A DNA stretch of 64,000 bases. It comes from Frigoriglobus tundricola. Its GTDB lineage: Bacteria; Planctomycetota; Planctomycetia; Gemmatales; Gemmataceae. Location of the stretch: the NCBI RefSeq assembly GCF_013128195.2, contig NZ_CP053452.2, positions 7,440,001 to 7,504,000 on the forward strand, in the 5' to 3' direction. The notes under the pieces are model-generated. The model saw only the letters and a list, made by a program, of their open reading frames with translations, was not told the origin of the DNA and made no database searches. Position 1 is the stretch's first letter. Every line of letters begins with the position of its first letter. Positions 27,427 to 34,929 of this stretch are shown piece by piece. The position numbers and the translations under genes were made by a program.

Positions 27427-27999
27427 TTAGACTTCCACCTTGATGGTGAGTGAGCCGCTCTCGGCGTCCTCGCTGATCTCCTTCACGGTGCCCATTTGCT
27501 GGGCCTTCTGTTTGAGGGCGTCGCGGGTGACCTTGTTGACGACCTCGGAGATCTCCGGTTGCAGGTCGCTGAGGTGCTTCTCCAGCGCCTCGGTCGCCTT
27601 GCCCTGGAGACGGGACTGCTCCTGCTCGAACTTCTTGTCGAGGTCCTGCTTGAGCTGGTCCTTGACCTTCTCGCGGAGGCTCTTCTCGTTCGGGCCGACG
27701 TCGTTGAAGCCGGTGGCCTCGCGCTTCACTTCCTGGTTGATCGTCTCCTCGGTCTCGGCCTTCACGGACACCTCGCCGCTGCACGGGTCGATCTTGACGG
27801 TGAGGTCGCCGTCCTTGCGCTCCATCGTGCCGTCCTCTTGCTCTTCGAAGCCGCGCTTCTTCAGCTCTTCTTTGAGTAGCGTGGCCATGTCCTCGGGGGA
27901 GAGGATTTCGAGGATCTCGAGCTGCGTGCAGATCTCGTCCCCGGCCTTCAGGTGGCGGGATTCCGACTCTTTCACGGTGATGCGGTACGCGCGGCTCAT
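27427..27999 (-). CDS. 190-residue FtsH-locus protein of unknown function
   Basis: The soluble acidic protein starts MSRAYRITVKESESRHLKAGDEICTQLEILEIL. The middle is charged (KELKKRGFEEQEDGTMERKDG, beta strands TVKIDPCSGEVSVKAET). A coiled-coil helix follows (LREKVKDQLKQDLDKKFEQEQ), and the end is a beta strand (SGSLTIKVEV). I cannot assign a family. The mix of a small alpha/beta domain and a long helix suggests an adaptor. It lies 111 bases upstream of the FtsH-like gene and 65 bases downstream of the 393-residue gene, on the same strand. Confidence 0.75.
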   Translation of the reverse strand: MSRAYRITVKESESRHLKAGDEICTQLEILEILSPEDMATLLKEELKKRGFEEQEDGTMERKDGDLTVKIDPCSGEVSVKAETEETINQEVKREATGFNDVGPNEKSLREKVKDQLKQDLDKKFEQEQSRLQGKATEALEKHLSDLQPEISEVVNKVTRDALKQKAQQMGTVKEISEDAESGSLTIKVEV

Positions 28000-28064
28000 G
28001 AGTCGTCTCCAGTGAATGGTGGTCGGTTCAGGAATTCGGACGCCAGGGCGCCGGTTTCTCGTGG

Positions 28065-29246
28065 TCAGCCGGGGCTGTCGGCGGGGTTCTCGGTCGTTGT
28101 CGGTCCGCCGCCCGCTGCCGCCGGTCCGGGAGTGGCAGGACCGCGGAGCGGTTCGAGCATCTCCACCGCGGCGCGGGCGCGGGCGGCGACCCGGTCGCCC
28201 TGGGTCGTTTCCCACTCCGCCTTCCACATCTGGGCGGCCTGATAGTCCTCGTCGAAGTACCCGACGGACCGTGCCCGCGCTTGCCACTCTTCGAGTGTTT
28301 CCATCTGCCGCGGCAGCGCCAGCGCGGACCGCTGGGTCTCCAGGCGGTCGGCCAAACGCGGCGGGCCGCTGCCCTGGAGGCCGCCGGTCCAGAACACCGG
28401 CGTCATATCGGACTGGAGAACGGCCGCGTTGGTTCGCAGCACGAAGCGGGCCAGGTCGGTCCGGCGCGCCGCGTCGGCGGCTTGGAGGAAGGCCCTCAGT
28501 GCCGCGTGTTCGGCTTGTCCTTGCTGCCGCATCTTCTTCCAGTCGCCGATCTGACCCTTGGCGCGTTCGGACCGGGTCCACCTGAGCGTGAGGTGCGTCT
28601 GAAGGCACTCGAGTAGCACGGCGCGCTGCCCGGTGAACACCGGGGCGAAGTCCGGCGGTTGCGGCTTGGTGCTGTCCGGTTCGGCGACGTCCCCGGGGTT
28701 GGTGAGCCAGCAGAACGGGTTCCGGGTGAACGCGTCCTTGCGCCGCAGCGCCGCAAGCACATCGGGGTCCGAGCGCATGGCGTCGAACGCGAGGCAGAAG
28801 AACAACTCGTCGGCCGGGGTGAGCGCCTTGGGGGCGGCGTCCCACGCCTGTTTCGTTTCCTGTACCTTCTCCGCGGTCAGCCACAGCAGGAAGTCGAGGA
28901 CCGGACGCGAGAAGTGGAGCGCCCGTTCGTCGAGCGGGATGCGGTCCCAGACGCGACCGGCCACGGGCAGGTTCGCGCGCAAGAACTTGTCGTTCCGCCA
29001 GCCACCGGACCGCGTCAGGAACAGTACCGACGCTTTGGAGAGGGTGTCCTGCACGAGGTCCACGGCGCCGCCGCTGATGCACTCCGGCCGGCTGACGGCC
29101 GTGCGGACCAGTTGCAGCCCCTGGTCGGCGGGGAAGTGCCCCATGAGGAAGCGCAGGATGCGGAGCAGGTTGAACTCGAACTTCGACACCTGCCGCGGCC
29201 CGTCCGGTTCCGGTGGTCGAGTCGGTGGGACGGCGGTGCGCGTCAT
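28065..29246 (-). CDS. 393-residue FtsH-locus helical protein of unknown function
   Basis: The product is soluble and mostly alpha-helical, with many Trp and Phe (KFEFNLLRILRFLMGHFPADQG, FCLAFDAMRSDPDVLAALRRKD, NPFCWLTNP, WQARARSVGYFDEDYQAAQMWKAEW). The Pro-rich N-terminus and the Pro/Ala/Gly-rich C-terminus look disordered. No signal peptide, catalytic motif or known domain is recognised. The ATG at 29246 overlaps the stop of the radical-SAM gene (ATGA), indicating translational coupling and a shared complex or pathway. Confidence 0.8.
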   Translation of the reverse strand: MTRTAVPPTRPPEPDGPRQVSKFEFNLLRILRFLMGHFPADQGLQLVRTAVSRPECISGGAVDLVQDTLSKASVLFLTRSGGWRNDKFLRANLPVAGRVWDRIPLDERALHFSRPVLDFLLWLTAEKVQETKQAWDAAPKALTPADELFFCLAFDAMRSDPDVLAALRRKDAFTRNPFCWLTNPGDVAEPDSTKPQPPDFAPVFTGQRAVLLECLQTHLTLRWTRSERAKGQIGDWKKMRQQGQAEHAALRAFLQAADAARRTDLARFVLRTNAAVLQSDMTPVFWTGGLQGSGPPRLADRLETQRSALALPRQMETLEEWQARARSVGYFDEDYQAAQMWKAEWETTQGDRVAARARAAVEMLEPLRGPATPGPAAAGGGPTTTENPADSPG

Positions 29247-30073
29247 TGGGTATCGGTCCCCGGGGTTCGGTTCGCGTCGGTGCATGGAGCGGCCGTGAAG
29301 CCCGGCTGTGCGGGCGCCAGGTCGCGATCCACGGTGGCCGCGGCCGTGAAGCCCGGCTGTGCGGGCGCCAGGTCGCGATCCACGGTGGCCGCGGCCGTGA
29401 AGCCCGGCTGTGCGGGCGCCGGGTCGCGATCCACCGTGGGGAGGGGGACGGATTTCTTCCGCTTCCAGCCCTTCCACAAGCCTACTGCATCCGCGGCCGG
29501 AAAGCCATTCACACTGATCCCGTCGCGGTCGACGCGGATCTCCAGGGTGTTCTTCTGCCGCCACTGCTGGTCGTAGGAGTAGCGCGGGGTCAGGAAGTGG
29601 ATGCGCTGGTTCCGCGAGCCGATCCACCGGCGCTCGGTGTCCGGCTGTTCGCGAATGTACGGGCCGTCCACGAGGATGTCCGTCGCGGCGATCAACGCGG
29701 CAACTTCGGGCTCCGGCCGCGACTGTAACTCCTCAATCGTGAAGCCGCTGAACACCATGACCGACAGACCCCGGAGCCTCGACGCTTCCGCGAGTGCGAG
29801 TGCCGCCGGGGTATGCGCGAACGGCTCGCCGCCGAGGAGCGTGATCCCTTCGATCCCGCTTTCTCCCTGCGTTCGCGCCACCCACTCTACCATTTCACCG
29901 AGCGTCTTGGTTTGACCGCCCTTGAAGGGCAGAAACTCCGGATTGCAGCATCCCGGGCAGCGGAGCGGACAGCCCTGGAACCAAAGTGCGAACCGCTTGC
30001 CCGGCCCCTCGGCTTCGGTGCAGGGCACCACCTGTGCAATCTGCATCGTCAGGTCTTCAACCGTGTTCGACAT
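29243..30073 (-). CDS. Radical-SAM activase (NrdG/PflA-like) with a repeated C-terminal tail
   Basis: The 276-residue product has the [4Fe-4S] motif C35-x3-C39-x2-C42, the SAM-binding GGEP (81-84) and the short core of NrdG/PflA-type glycyl-radical activases (ALWFQGC, TLLGGEPFAH, DGPYIREQPD, WIGSRNQRI). No glycyl-radical enzyme gene is seen, so the substrate may be a protein of this locus. After residue ~210 a tail carries three copies of a 17-residue unit, TVDRDLAPAQPGFTAAA. ATG 30073 has a GAGG site upstream; an internal ATG at 30046 is an alternative. It is the first gene of the operon with the FtsH-like protease. Confidence 0.85.
   Translation of the reverse strand: MSNTVEDLTMQIAQVVPCTEAEGPGKRFALWFQGCPLRCPGCCNPEFLPFKGGQTKTLGEMVEWVARTQGESGIEGITLLGGEPFAHTPAALALAEASRLRGLSVMVFSGFTIEELQSRPEPEVAALIAATDILVDGPYIREQPDTERRWIGSRNQRIHFLTPRYSYDQQWRQKNTLEIRVDRDGISVNGFPAADAVGLWKGWKRKKSVPLPTVDRDPAPAQPGFTAAATVDRDLAPAQPGFTAAATVDRDLAPAQPGFTAAPCTDANRTPGTDTQ
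29290..29439. repeat. Tandem 51-base repeat inside the radical-SAM gene
   Basis: There are three consecutive copies: 29290-29340, 29341-29391 and 29392-29439, the last shortened and slightly diverged. The first two are nearly identical. The unit is a multiple of three and encodes a 17-residue block, so copy number can change without breaking the frame. Confidence 0.9.
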
Positions 30074-30152
30074 CAAGCCTCGGTGGTCCGCACTTCAGAG
30101 TATTCGGCAAGTTCAGCGTTTCGGGCATCGGTTCGCGCGCGACTGGTGCCGC

Positions 30153-30179
30153 ATTATACCCGCCGGGAGACGCGAACAA
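30153..30179 (-). promoter_or_regulatory. Candidate promoter of the radical-SAM/FtsH operon
   Basis: On the minus strand a perfect TATAAT lies at 30158-30153, with TTGTTC at 30179-30174 and 15 bases between. It is ~80 bases upstream of the ATG at 30073 and overlaps the rtcA stop codon. The spacer is short for sigma-70, so this is tentative. Confidence 0.4.
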
Positions 30180-31200
30180 CCCCCGATTTGCCGTCGGTGT
30201 GTTCGATCTGAATGGTACGATCCACGAACTTCCGCACAGTTTCAATGTTGGTGGTGAGGTGTCGCGTGATTTCGGAGGTGCGGTACTCACTGGCGTCGTC
30301 GCTGAAGCCGAGCGGGAGCAGTAGCTGGTCCGCCGAGTGCGGATCGACCGGGCACCGGGCGTCCCGGAAGGCGATGGCCTCATCGGCCGCGTCGTCGGCG
30401 ACCGACTCGGAAGGTTTCCCGCGTTCGCCGAGTCCGAAGAACAGCGGCGGCACCGGCGCCTGACGGAAGATCACCGCCGCGACGCTGCCCGGATTCGCCG
30501 CCGCCCACTCTTCCAACGGAATGTGCGATTCCACGTCTTCCGATTTGAGCCGCACGGCGAGGCGCCGCGCTTGCCTCCGGCCGACCGATTCCGGCAGCCC
30601 GGCGTACGCACTGAACCCGCCGGCGGTGGTGAGTTCCGGGCACGTCAGGAGCTGAATGCCGTTGATCCGCGCGCAGGGGTGGACCACAGCGCGAATTTCG
30701 CCCCCGCCGCGCGGGTAAAAGCCGGGGCGCGTCATCTCGACGTCCACGCGAATCCCCAGCCGCGCCAGGTATGCGCTCCAGGTCGTTTCGAGGAAGTGGA
30801 AGCACGGCGCGTGGGTGTTGTGCGTGCCGCCGGAAATAGTGATTTCGCTCGGTTGGTCGCCCCGCAGTGCGAGCGGCAGATAAACGGTGTGCAGCACGAG
30901 CGCCGTCGCCCCCGCGGTGCCGATGCTGAAACTGTACGTTCCGCTCCGGAGCTGTCCGGGCTCGAAATACAGCACAGATGACCCGACCGACCCGCCCTTG
31001 TACTGCCCGCCGCAGATGGCGCCCGCGGCGCGGACACACATGAGGTGCTGCGGTTGCAACCCCGGCTTACTGCGGTTCGCGCGGATGTTCACCAGCTTGA
31101 ACGGACGCTGCGTGAGGATGGCGAGGGCCAGGGCCGACCGGAGGATCTGCCCGCCGCCTTCACCTTCGGACCCGTCGATTTCGATCATGCCGTCGCTCAT
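30154..31200 (-). CDS. rtcA: RNA 3'-terminal phosphate cyclase
   Basis: The 348-residue product matches RtcA. The N-terminal IEIDGSEGEGGGQILRSALALA is the family signature, followed by GGTHNTHAPCFHFLETT and PRGGGEI. His288 in VDPHSADQLLLP is the residue that becomes adenylylated. RtcA converts an RNA 3'-phosphate to a 2',3'-cyclic phosphate using ATP. The usual RtcB ligase and RtcR regulator are not in the window. The ATG at 31200 gives the normal N-terminus, and a TACAAT -10 word lies ~50 bases upstream. It reads toward the FtsH operon, so read-through into it is possible. Confidence 0.95.
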   Translation of the reverse strand: MSDGMIEIDGSEGEGGGQILRSALALAILTQRPFKLVNIRANRSKPGLQPQHLMCVRAAGAICGGQYKGGSVGSSVLYFEPGQLRSGTYSFSIGTAGATALVLHTVYLPLALRGDQPSEITISGGTHNTHAPCFHFLETTWSAYLARLGIRVDVEMTRPGFYPRGGGEIRAVVHPCARINGIQLLTCPELTTAGGFSAYAGLPESVGRRQARRLAVRLKSEDVESHIPLEEWAAANPGSVAAVIFRQAPVPPLFFGLGERGKPSESVADDAADEAIAFRDARCPVDPHSADQLLLPLGFSDDASEYRTSEITRHLTTNIETVRKFVDRTIQIEHTDGKSGVVRVSRRV

Positions 31201-31252
31201 AGCATCACGGACACGGGTGGCGCGGCAGCGGTTCAGCACGAACGCAGAGCGA

Positions 31253-31282
31253 ATTGTACCGACGGGGCGGTTGGGGTAGAAT
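31253..31282. promoter_or_regulatory. Overlapping divergent promoters between rtcA and the plus-strand pair
   Basis: Plus strand: TTGTAC (31254-31259), 17-base spacer, TAGAAT (31277-31282), leading to the ATG at 31309. Minus strand: TTCTAC (31281-31276), 17-base spacer, TACAAT (31258-31253), leading to rtcA at 31200. The -35 of each occupies almost the same bases as the -10 of the other, so the two polymerases could not bind together. Confidence 0.6.
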
Positions 31283-31308
31283 GAATTACGGTCACGGAGG
31301 TCGCCCGA

Positions 31309-31749
31309 ATGAGTCGAAGAGTGCGGGTGCATCAATTCGTCGTCGCGGAAATTGTTAGGCCGCAAAGTCCGTCGTGGCGTAAGAGCGACTTGTTTTGCGT
31401 CAGTCATTGGTTCGACGTGCCTGCTGATACCGAGTTTCCGTACACGGTGGCGCGAATGCAGGTGTTCACACGATTCTACCTGTCACGAGCGCGGCCGACA
31501 GACTTTCGCGTTCGGGTGACGTGGTTGCACGCACCCGGCGGTGTGTCTCGGGTGATCGGCAATTTTGGTCCGTTCGCAGTCCCGTTCGCGCGGGATACCA
31601 CCGCCCGCGATTGCTCGTTCAACCTGCACAACATCCGGTTACAAGGTGTCGGAGTTCACCGCATCGAACTCATCCGCGAGGGCCAGCGCGGTTGGACCGC
31701 CGGCAAGGTGGTTCGAGTCGCAACGACCTATTTCGTAGTGGAGCGATAA
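31309..31749 (+). CDS. Hypothetical protein (146 aa) beside rtcA
   Basis: The small soluble protein has no signal or membrane segment and is rich in beta-type residues: RVRVHQFVVAEIVRP, PYTVARMQVFTRFYLSRA, DFRVRVTWLHAPGG, GVHRIELIREGQRGWTAGKV. The alternating pattern suggests a beta sandwich. I do not recognise it as a catalytic family. A perfect GGAGG site 8 bases before the ATG and a good sigma-70-like promoter support expression. The next gene follows after 2 bases, so the two form a small operon divergent from rtcA. Confidence 0.7.
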   Translation: MSRRVRVHQFVVAEIVRPQSPSWRKSDLFCVSHWFDVPADTEFPYTVARMQVFTRFYLSRARPTDFRVRVTWLHAPGGVSRVIGNFGPFAVPFARDTTARDCSFNLHNIRLQGVGVHRIELIREGQRGWTAGKVVRVATTYFVVER

Positions 31750-31751
31750 TT

Positions 31752-32075
31752 ATGCGCCGCCGTCGTGATCGTTACCGTTCGGGACCGCCCGCGCCGGGAG
31801 GGAAGCCGCCGACTGATCCCGTGCCGATCATCGAGCTGTACCCGAACCCGCTCCCGCCGCCGGGACCGCCGGTGACGCGTGAATCCACACTCGCGGATCT
31901 GCAAACCGGCCTCGCTTCGCTCACCGACGACGAATTGAAGGTCGCGCGGTTGTGGCTTGTCGGCGAAACGTTGGACGACGTTTGCTGCATACTCCAAATG
32001 CGAGAAAAGATGGTTCGAAAACTGTGGCAGAGTATGCGCCGGAAACTCAGCAATGCCCTGGAGCCGAATGCTTGA
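31752..32075 (+). CDS. Small protein with sigma-region-4-like helix-turn-helix
   Basis: The 107-residue product has an Arg/Pro-rich N-terminal half (~45 residues, probably disordered). The C-terminal ~60 residues fit a LuxR/sigma-70 region 4-type helix-turn-helix: SLTDDELKVARLWLVGETLDDVCCILQM, then EKMVRKLWQSMRRKL as a recognition helix. It probably binds DNA, but no sensor or sigma region 2 is present, so it may be an anti-sigma partner, an adaptor or a small repressor. It starts 2 bases after the preceding stop. Confidence 0.65.
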   Translation: MRRRRDRYRSGPPAPGGKPPTDPVPIIELYPNPLPPPGPPVTRESTLADLQTGLASLTDDELKVARLWLVGETLDDVCCILQMREKMVRKLWQSMRRKLSNALEPNA

Positions 32076-32412
32076 CACCGCCACACACCGACAGTCAACC
32101 GTAAGGCGTTGTTCGGAGGGACCGCTGGGCCGTTCCGCATGTCCTGTAGTTCGTGGCAGAACAAGTCCTCAATCGCGATGAGCCGGTGCCGTAACACCGG
32201 CTAATCGCAACTCCATCCTTCCTGCCCGAACCAGACGTGGGAATGCTTCCGGCGCGAGTTCGCTTGGGCTCAGTTCCCACCAGAACCGCGCGCCGCTTGT
32301 CATGGCCCAGTAGGCTGGGACCTTGCACTCGGCAATGACTGCGAGCGCCTCGTGCCACATCTTCACTGTGGCTATCCCACTCCAAAGTCGGTGTCGAACT
32401 TCTTCCCTGGTG
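32076..32412. other. Intergenic region between the HTH gene and hemB
   Basis: This 337-base gap contains no strong gene. One short minus-strand frame inside it is listed separately at low confidence. No repeat, promoter pair or terminator of note was seen. It may hold remains of a decayed gene. Confidence 0.4.
32169..32360 (-). CDS. Possible small or remnant gene
   Basis: The 63-codon frame reads MWHEALAVIAECKVPAYWAM and then SGARFWWELSPSELAPEAFP. The Trp and Glu content and helix-like pattern look more protein-like than chance in this GC-rich DNA. There is no recognisable domain, no good ribosome site and no neighbour logic. It could be the remnant of a longer gene, or non-coding. Confidence 0.25.
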   Translation of the reverse strand: MWHEALAVIAECKVPAYWAMTSGARFWWELSPSELAPEAFPRLVRAGRMELRLAGVTAPAHRD

Positions 32413-33435
32413 CTATTTGAGCCATTTCGCCACGTCGCGCGCGTGGTACGTGAGAACCATGTCCGCACCCGCGCGGCGGATGCTCGTCAGGATCTCCAGC
32501 GTCACGCGGCGCTCGTCGATCCAGCCCTTCGCGGCGGCGGCCTTCACCATCGCGAACTCGCCGCTCACGTTGTAAGCCGCCACCGGCACGCGGAACTTCT
32601 CCTTCACGCGCCGGATGATGTCCAGGTACGACAGCGCCGGCTTCACCATGATCATGTCCGCGCCTTCCGCAAGGTCGATGGCGACCTCCTTGATGGCCTC
32701 GTCGCCGTTGGCCGGGTCCATCTGATACGTGTTCCGGTCCCCGAACTGCGGCGGCGACTCGGCCGCGTCGCGGAACGGCCCGTAGAACCCGCTCGCGTAC
32801 TTGGCCGCGTAGCTCAGGATCGGGACGTCCGTGTACCCCGCGCCGTCCAGTCCTGCCCGGATCGCCCGCACCATGCCGTCCATCATGCCGCTCGGGGCGA
32901 TCACGTCCGCGCCGGCCCGCGCGTGGCTCACGCACTGGTCCGCGAGCAGCGGCAGCGTGGCGTCGTTGTCCACGTCGAGGACGCCGCCGCGGTCGCACAG
33001 CACGCCGCAGTGGCCGTGGTCCGTGTACTCGCAGAAGCACTCGTCCGTCATCAGGAGCACGTCCGACCCGTGCGCCTTGCGGAGCGCGCGGAGCGCCTTC
33101 TGCACGATGCCCTCGTCCTTGAGTGCGCTCGAACCGGTTGCGTCCTTGTACTCCGGGATACCGAAGAGGATGAACGCAGTGATCCCGAGGTCGCGGGCCG
33201 CCCCCACTTCGTCCACGAGTGTGTCGGTGCTCAGTTGGTAGTTCCCCGGCATCGAGCCGATTTCCTGGCGCACTCCGGTGCCGGGGCGCACGAAGAGCGG
33301 CAAAATCAGGTCGCGCGGGGAGAGGTGGGTCTCGCGCACCAGTTCGCGGACGAGCGGGTTGTAGCGGAGCCGGCGGGGCCGGGCGACCGGGAACGTCGGG
33401 GAGGGGGCGTCGTCGCCGCAGATCGGGTGGTTCAT
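32413..33435 (-). CDS. hemB: Delta-aminolevulinic acid dehydratase (porphobilinogen synthase)
   Basis: The 340-residue product is full-length HemB. Active-site lysines are Lys212 ([19 protein letters not shown]) and Lys265 ([14 protein letters not shown]), the latter forming the Schiff base. Cys133, Cys135 and Cys143 in [14 protein letters not shown] form the zinc site of the Zn-dependent class. It joins two 5-aminolevulinate molecules to make porphobilinogen in tetrapyrrole synthesis, in the cytosol. No other haem gene is nearby. The start at 33435 gives the family-like leader [18 protein letters not shown]. Confidence 0.97.
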   Translation of the reverse strand: MNHPICGDDAPSPTFPVARPRRLRYNPLVRELVRETHLSPRDLILPLFVRPGTGVRQEIGSMPGNYQLSTDTLVDEVGAARDLGITAFILFGIPEYKDATGSSALKDEGIVQKALRALRKAHGSDVLLMTDECFCEYTDHGHCGVLCDRGGVLDVDNDATLPLLADQCVSHARAGADVIAPSGMMDGMVRAIRAGLDGAGYTDVPILSYAAKYASGFYGPFRDAAESPPQFGDRNTYQMDPANGDEAIKEVAIDLAEGADMIMVKPALSYLDIIRRVKEKFRVPVAAYNVSGEFAMVKAAAAKGWIDERRVTLEILTSIRRAGADMVLTYHARDVAKWLK

Positions 33436-33565
33436 GGGTGGTGCGCGGGGTGCGGGTGCGAAATCGTGTTACCTCCCATCCTACCGGCCGCGGGGTTCCT
33501 CTGGACACCTGGACTGGTGCTCGGCATATCCGGGCCAATTCGGAACGCCGTGAAGGAGTTCGCGT

Positions 33566-34906
33566 ATGCGCACGGTTCTCACCGTGATCGCCTTCGCATT
33601 TGTCACCGGTGGGCTGGCCGCTCAGCCGACACCTCCCGCGCCGCCGTTGCCCCCGCCGGCCCCGCTCCCGCGCGGCCAGGTGGTGGCGAGCCCGTTACCG
33701 CCCGCCGCCGGTGAGCTTCCGCTGCCCGGCGGAAGAGAGGTTTCGCAGCCGCTCCAGCCGGTCGGTCCCGCTGCGGCGGAGACGCCCTTGCCGGCGCCGG
33801 TCCCGCCCACGCCCGCGGTGGTGTTGCCGCCGGTGAAATCGATTCCCCCCGAACGCCCCCACGGCCCGCTCGGTCCGGCGTGGAACGACATCCAGTTCCT
33901 GAGCTGGTGGCCGGAGCGCGCCCCCGTTCCGCCGCTGGTCTTCGGGACCACCTCCGGCCAGCCGCCGGCTCCCGGTCAGTTCGACACCCGGCTCCTCGCC
34001 GGCGGGCACGCGTTCGCCTCGCAGCCGAGCGCCGGGGGGCGGTTTACGCTCGGCTTCGCGGTCGATCGGGACGAAACGCTGGGGCTGGAGGCGACGTACT
34101 TCTTTCTCGGCTCCCGCAAGTCCGGTGAGTACGTTCAGAACAGCGGCACCGAAAGTTTCGGCATCCCGTACACGAACGCGGTCACCGGTGCGGGTGAGAT
34201 CCTCACGCTCGCGCAGCCGGGGGTGGCCAACTCCATCTTTAGTGCCACTTCCTCAGTGCGCGTGCAGGGCTGGGAGGTGAACGGGATCGCCAACCTCATG
34301 GACGAGAAGTATCTGAAGCTCAACGCCATCGTGGGCTGGCGGTACTTGCAAGTGAACGAGGGGTTGCAACTCGACCAGACGCAACTGAGCGGCGGAGGGG
34401 CCGCCCGAACGATCGACCAGTTCAACACGCAGAACCGCTTTAACGGCGGACAACTCGGCCTGCATGCGGACGTCCGCCGCGGCCTCGTGTTCTGCGAGAT
34501 GACCGCGAAAGTGGCGTTCGGTCAGAACTACGAGGTCGTGAACAACGACGGGGCCACGGTGCTGCAAACGTCCGCGACGCGCGTGTTCGGCAACAGCGGC
34601 CTTTACGTACAGCCGTCGAACGCGGGGCGTACGGCCAACGGCGTGTTCGCGGTGGTACCTGAGGGGACGATCAAGTTCGGCTTCCGCGTCGGTGAATCCG
34701 GCCGGCTGTACGTCGGCTACAGCATCATCTACATGAGCGACGCCGTGCGGCCCGGCGACCAGATCGACCGCACCCTGAACCCGATGCAGGTGCCCCTCGT
34801 GAGCGGAACCGCTCCCATGGCTGGTGCGGACCGCCCGGCCCGGCTGTTCAACCGGTCCGACTTCTGGACGCAGGGGCTGATCGTCGGGTTGGAGACGCGG
34901 TTCTGA
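33566..34906 (+). CDS. BBP7 family outer-membrane beta-barrel protein
   Basis: The 446-residue product has a signal peptide (MRTVLTVIAFAFVTGGLAAQ), then a Pro/Ala/Val-rich spacer to ~100. A domain matching the planctomycete BBP7 family follows: NDIQFLSWWPERAPVPPLVFGTTSG, GGRFTLGFAVDRDETLGLEATYFFLG, and alternating beta strands to the final GLIVGLETRF, a typical barrel end with terminal Phe. It should insert into the outer membrane; the function is unknown. A GAAGGAG site 7 bases before the ATG at 33566 fixes the start. It is convergent with the DUF6159-like gene. Confidence 0.88.
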   Translation: MRTVLTVIAFAFVTGGLAAQPTPPAPPLPPPAPLPRGQVVASPLPPAAGELPLPGGREVSQPLQPVGPAAAETPLPAPVPPTPAVVLPPVKSIPPERPHGPLGPAWNDIQFLSWWPERAPVPPLVFGTTSGQPPAPGQFDTRLLAGGHAFASQPSAGGRFTLGFAVDRDETLGLEATYFFLGSRKSGEYVQNSGTESFGIPYTNAVTGAGEILTLAQPGVANSIFSATSSVRVQGWEVNGIANLMDEKYLKLNAIVGWRYLQVNEGLQLDQTQLSGGGAARTIDQFNTQNRFNGGQLGLHADVRRGLVFCEMTAKVAFGQNYEVVNNDGATVLQTSATRVFGNSGLYVQPSNAGRTANGVFAVVPEGTIKFGFRVGESGRLYVGYSIIYMSDAVRPGDQIDRTLNPMQVPLVSGTAPMAGADRPARLFNRSDFWTQGLIVGLETRF

Positions 34907-34929
34907 ACGCGGCGCCGACTTTGGCACTG

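Noticed and set aside
29290-29439. CRISPR-like direct repeats
   Set aside because: The units are contiguous with no spacers and are in-frame coding repeats; no cas genes are seen.
17359-30073. Classical MoxR-vWA ternary system
   Set aside because: No von Willebrand A-type gene and no MoxR lie inside this locus; the two MoxR genes of the window are at 9202 and 41861 and have their own DUF58 partners.
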